A stretch of 64,000 nucleotides of DNA from Nissolia schottii (taxonomy: Eukaryota; Streptophyta; Magnoliopsida; Fabales; Fabaceae). The stretch is taken from contig QANU01007800.1 in NCBI GenBank assembly GCA_003254905.1, forward strand, positions 648,472 to 712,471, given 5' to 3'. Of the stretch, positions 60,735 through 64,000 are shown one piece after another. The position numbers and the translations under genes were made by a program. Positions within the stretch are counted from its first letter, which is position 1, and every line of letters starts with the position of its first letter. Under the pieces are notes generated by a model that saw only the letters and a list, made by a program, of their open reading frames with translations, was not told the origin of the DNA and searched no databases.

Positions 60735-61620
60735 CTTCCACCTCCCATCCAAGTTCTCCTAGCCTAGAGAACATCTTCCTCCTCCTTTATTTTCCACACT
60801 TTTTCCATTTTATTTTGTGCACTTTAGGTTTATGTTAGAGTGCTTTGTAATCTTTCAAGACTTGTAACGAAGTTCTATCAAATTATATCCAGGTTCTATT
60901 GTTTCAATTCTCAGTTGTTCTTTACTCTTTCGTTCTCTTTACTTATTATGAGTTTTAATCCTCCACCCATGGAGGAGTAGTTTCTTAATATCTTGCATGC
61001 GGTAACTCTAGATTAAGATTAATTCAAGGTTTTGCGCTTAATGATTATGCATGAATTGTTCCACCCTTAAGTAATGATATAACGATTGAATGTTATTAGT
61101 TAAGGTTAATCTAAGTTAATGAATCTTGACGATTGTATGATTTATTAAACTATGATTAAGGAACTTTTGGAGAACTAATTAGATTTAATTAGGTTGTGCA
61201 ATTGGTACATAAATTACAATGGGTTTTAATGACTGAGATCTTGGTTTTAATACCTGTATTAATAAATGCTTAAGGGATTGACGATCGTAGCCTCTTCAGT
61301 GAATTGCATATTAATTAGAGATTTCAACTAATAAACAACATCTCCTTCCATGAATAATTAATTAACCAATGAGAATTAATCATTGATCTAGAAATGTCGT
61401 ATGCAGGATATTGCTTTTACCATTGTTGACTTACTCTCATTTTAATTTCTCTTTATTCATCAAAACAAACCCCCTGATTTAATTAACTTGAATTGGTTCT
61501 AAATTGCTTCCTTGAGAGACGACCTAGGTTAACCCCCTTTACTACGTTTTTGGGGTTTTCTTGGTTCATAAATTATTATTTGATCGCGCACTAAAATTAA
61601 CGACGTTTTGGTGAGCGTCA
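60735..61620 (+). repeat. Right LTR part of Y2
   Basis: Matches the downstream part of the Y1 LTR from about 45175 (CCATCCAAGTTCTCCTA) to its end, with the same GACGTTTTGGTGAG terminus. It marks the right border of Y2. Confidence 0.85.
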
Positions 61621-62019
61621 GTTAAGCACATATGCCATGCATTCTACTAAGTCTTAGGCTTTAGCTTACTGGCCATATGATATCCCGCCTTGACCTTGGC
61701 CCCATTACAACCTTAAAAAGACCTCTTGATGCATGTTATATATATGTGGTGATCCGTGATGCTTAGAAGAAAGTCAAGCCTATGGAGGCGACTCTAGTGT
61801 AGTGTTTGAGAGAGCATTGGATGAACCCATACACTTTGAGTGACGAGCAACACACACTAATCTGTGAGGCCCAATTGATTTTAACATGCCTTGACTTATT
61901 CTTTGTTCATGATTAATATGCCAAGAAAATCAATTTTAATGACAATGATATCATCTCTTGTCTAAATATACTTTAGTTTTTGGGTTGTCATGAATTTTGC
62001 ATAGTTGTCTGGTAATTAG
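61621..62019 (+). other. 3' untranslated region of Y1, resumed
   Basis: Begins with the second GTTAA copy. Words such as CTTGACCTTGGCCCCATTACA are typical of Athila 3' regions by memory. No gene. It ends at the Tekay LTR. Confidence 0.6.
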
Positions 62020-63572
62020 TGTAACATCCCGTGTTTCTACGAGCTGGCAAGTTACCCGTCGACAGCCAAGACTGGCCAAAAATCATCAAGGGAGCGAGGG
62101 AAGTCGAGTTGAATCTCCGAAGCCCTGAAGATTTGAGGAAACGGACTAGGTTCAGCTGCATCATAATTTCCGGGAGCCGCTGGACGAGTTTCAACTTGAA
62201 CGAAAATTTTCCGGATACTGCAAAACGTCCGTAGGATTTTTCGACTCAATGAAAAAGTCTCCGGTCCCCTAGAAAATTGTTCGGGACCGAAGGGAAAAAT
62301 GAATGAGTCACAGCGGTATGCCCGGAATATTTTTAGGACAACCGGATGCAGGGTTTTGCGGACAAAATGCGATTTAATAAACATGAAGCCAGGTAAAAGG
62401 GGCTTAACTTCTGGAGGAAGTCCCGTAATACCTAAAGCAATAGGTAAAAGAATAGATGAAAGAATAAACAAGTGAGTAAACAAACGAATAAATAAGTAAG
62501 CAAATGAATAAAGGAATAAATAAATAAATAAATAAATGAATAAACAAAGAAAAGAATAAATAATAATATAATACAAATAATAATAATTATAAGAAGTTGA
62601 AGGCTTCAGCCAAAACGTGAGAGAGGAGAGGAAAGTTAAAGGAAAAAGGAAAATTTACTTTCCACTATGCACGGTTATAAATAACTTCGTAAATCTTCAG
62701 AAGTTACGTTCAGTGGGCAGCCGAGGGTCGCGTTCCGACACTGTTAGATTTCGTGCCGGAGTCCCTGAAAATTAGCTGGAGCGCACCATCGTGAAGAGGA
62801 CCATCTCCCCTCCAAAGTCACCGAATCGGAATCCCGATCGGAGGTGGGTAACCCTAAGCCCACTGTCTATGTGGTTTAGTTTTTAACTGTATATGTGCCT
62901 ATTTGTGTATTTGACTGTAGAACTGTTAAGTAGTATTTTGGGGGGATACTATGTAAAAAGGGTTTTGTGAACGGTAGAAAATTGAAACGCATAACTGTAC
63001 TACTTGGAACCCTAGGAACAGTGAAAGTTTACGATCTGGAGTCTGGAAGGAGATTTTTGTAGTCTGCATTCGAATACTTAAGGAATTCAATCGAATGAAA
63101 GCCCCATCGAGCTTTCCTTCGAATGAATCCCACGGCAGTGGAATGTAGGCGAATTTTAGGGATTTCAATCGAATGAATTCTCTCGTATTCGAATGAAGCG
63201 ATGTTGAGGGATTTCAGTCGAATGAAAGCCTATTCCAATCGAATGAAAGGACTCCGAGGGATTTCATTCGAATACCACAGCAAGCATTCGAATGAAACCT
63301 GGCAGAGTTGGAAGTTTAATGGTTTCAAGGGACCCAATGACTATAGTTAAGCCATTCTTATATATTTAAGCATGCATCATGAGGATAGGATGTCATTTAG
63401 GAGTTAGGACAGCCCTAGAACACTAGAAGTCAATGACTTAATGATAAAGAGAGCATAATGGAACTTAGGGAATTATGTATATAGCTATATGATAGGAAAG
63501 CCCTCTCTTGGCAATGTCTAATTGACATGCCCCTCGCCAGTCCCAAAAGGGTGGATTGGCCAATGTGTTACC
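62020..63572 (+). mobile_element. Tekay-type LTR (LTR C), left part
   Basis: Starts TGTAACATCCCG. Downstream it shares with LTR A the GCATGCATCATGAG stretch (about 63371-63384), a TAGGGAAT...TATATGATAG stretch and the CCAGTCCC...GGGTGGATTGG block, so it is a related but distinct subfamily. Another LTR interrupts it at 63573. A short-period AATAAATAAATA stretch lies near 62480-62540. No coding region is seen; open frames here are incidental. Confidence 0.75.
63070..63300 (+). repeat. TTCGAAT array in LTR C
   Basis: TCGAA cores lie at about 63070, 63091, 63119, 63169, 63189, 63218, 63239, 63268 and 63288. In the second half steps alternate about 20 and 29 bp, a unit of 49-50 bp. Full palindromes such as ATTCGAAT occur. 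The array is at the same place in the LTR as the GCTGAG array of LTRs A and B. Confidence 0.8.
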
Positions 63573-64000
63573 TGTAACATCCCGAATTTTCCCCTTATGG
63601 AAATTTTGCCTAAATCCTAAATTCGCTTAATTAAAAGCACATGAGAGGCGATTATTTAGACTGGAGAAATTATTTAGAAAATTAATTGCTTCCAAATATC
63701 AGTCAAATAATTGCTTCTCGATCTCGCGAAGTGCCGCAAGGTCCGTGCTAAATTTCGCCGAAAACCGGGATTTCGGTAGGCACCTAAGGTATCTGTGGAA
63801 ATCACCCCCGGGTAATTTATTCACGAATACCTTAACCTGACATACATATGATCAGGAAAAATTCGTAGATCACGGATATATCTTTGGGATATTTTTCGGA
63901 GAACCGTGTGTGGGCCAGAAGTGGTTAAAAGCGACTAAAATAGAATAAGGACTAGGATATTTATAATAACTATAATAAAATAATAATATAATAATAAAAT
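63573..64000 (+). mobile_element. Tekay-type LTR inserted in LTR C, cut by the window end
   Basis: Starts TGTAACATCCCGAATTTTCC, resembling LTR A more than LTR C. The left flank TTACC (63568-63572) would be one copy of the 5-bp duplication; the other is outside. Only the first 428 bp are visible. Confidence 0.75.

Larger units (their letters stand above)
54077..61620 (+). mobile_element. Athila element Y2 nested in Y1
   Basis: Its outer ends are a proper LTR start (TGATAAGTGG) and LTR end (GGTGAGCGTCA), and GTTAA flanks both (54072-54076, 61621-61625), so it entered Y1 as one integration. The parts are LTR sequence (54077-54479), a tRNA-Asp copy joined to an X LTR (54480-56120), a primer site, gag and protease (56202-60720, with a solo X LTR inside) and LTR sequence at the right (about 60735-61620). 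Most of pol is not present. It is a broken, rearranged fossil. Confidence 0.85.
44514..62019 (+). mobile_element. Athila-type Ty3/gypsy element Y1, interrupted by element Y2
   Basis: The parts are a 5' LTR (44514-47628), a tRNA-Asp primer site, gag-pol (47727-53179) and a 3' untranslated region that is split by Y2 (54077-61620) and resumes to 62019. The Athila lineage follows from the gag motifs (FYEGLSLMDRKWIDSAAGG), the protease DL.AAINVMP and the primer choice. Its 3' LTR is not seen before the Tekay LTR at 62020. The coding part has several breaks, so it is a fossil. Confidence 0.85.

Noticed and set aside
62052-62576. 174-residue open frame on the minus strand in LTR C
   Set aside because: Its N-terminal half is a translation of AATAAATA repeats, and the whole lies inside an LTR.

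Overview
This is plant nuclear DNA, almost certainly from a dicot and possibly a legume (the legume guess is inference from general repeat style, not proof). The evidence is one intron-split plastid-pathway gene, phytoene synthase (PSY), set in dense plant-type transposable elements: Tekay/Del chromoviruses, Athila-type Ty3/gypsy elements with tRNA-Asp primer sites, CACTA, MULE and PIF/Harbinger DNA transposons, and MITEs. Single N bases and one 243-base N run show it is a scaffolded draft assembly.

Layout. 1-7372: a Tekay/Del chromovirus lacking its left end (gag-pol, then a 3.2-kb LTR). 7373-9110: right part of a CACTA element. 9111-10298: a reverse-oriented LTR fragment. 10299-13640: unresolved repeat-like DNA. 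13687-13936: a hairpin repeat. 15194-24932: a PSY gene on the + strand with six recognisable exon pieces. Intron 1 carries a MITE; the last intron carries two MITEs and a 3.6-kb CACTA with its target duplication. 25351-30810: a MULE-like TIR element of the same family as the intron-1 MITE, with a solo Tekay LTR (27567-30623) inside. 30900-36353: a complete-ended non-autonomous LTR element (family X) that looks like an Athila derivative without gag-pol. 37218-39230: the 5' half of a MULE transposase gene with a hairpin array upstream. 39699-41390: a long-TIR element carrying a BAHD acyltransferase fragment. 41630-44366: a decayed CACTA TNP2 transposase. 44514-62019: an Athila element (Y1) with a second Athila (Y2, 54077-61620) nested in its 3' region, and three family-X LTRs inside the pair. 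62020-64000: two Tekay LTRs, one inserted in the other.

The most unusual signals are in the LTRs. The near-palindrome CGCT-S-AGCG recurs at close to 22-bp spacing in the LTRs of both Athila copies, of family X and of Tekay. It lies upstream of the TATA box in Athila/X but downstream of it in Tekay. At 54480-54546 an almost whole tRNA-Asp copy, including the CCA that is only added after transcription, is fused to an X LTR exactly where the reverse-transcription primer would sit. The scaffold also holds the CACTA-filled and CACTA-empty versions of one PSY intron site side by side around a single N.

PSY is the only host gene I can support. Its visible exons encode a divergent phytoene synthase, but the part with the second Asp-rich motif is not seen: it is lost, or hidden in the sequence gap.
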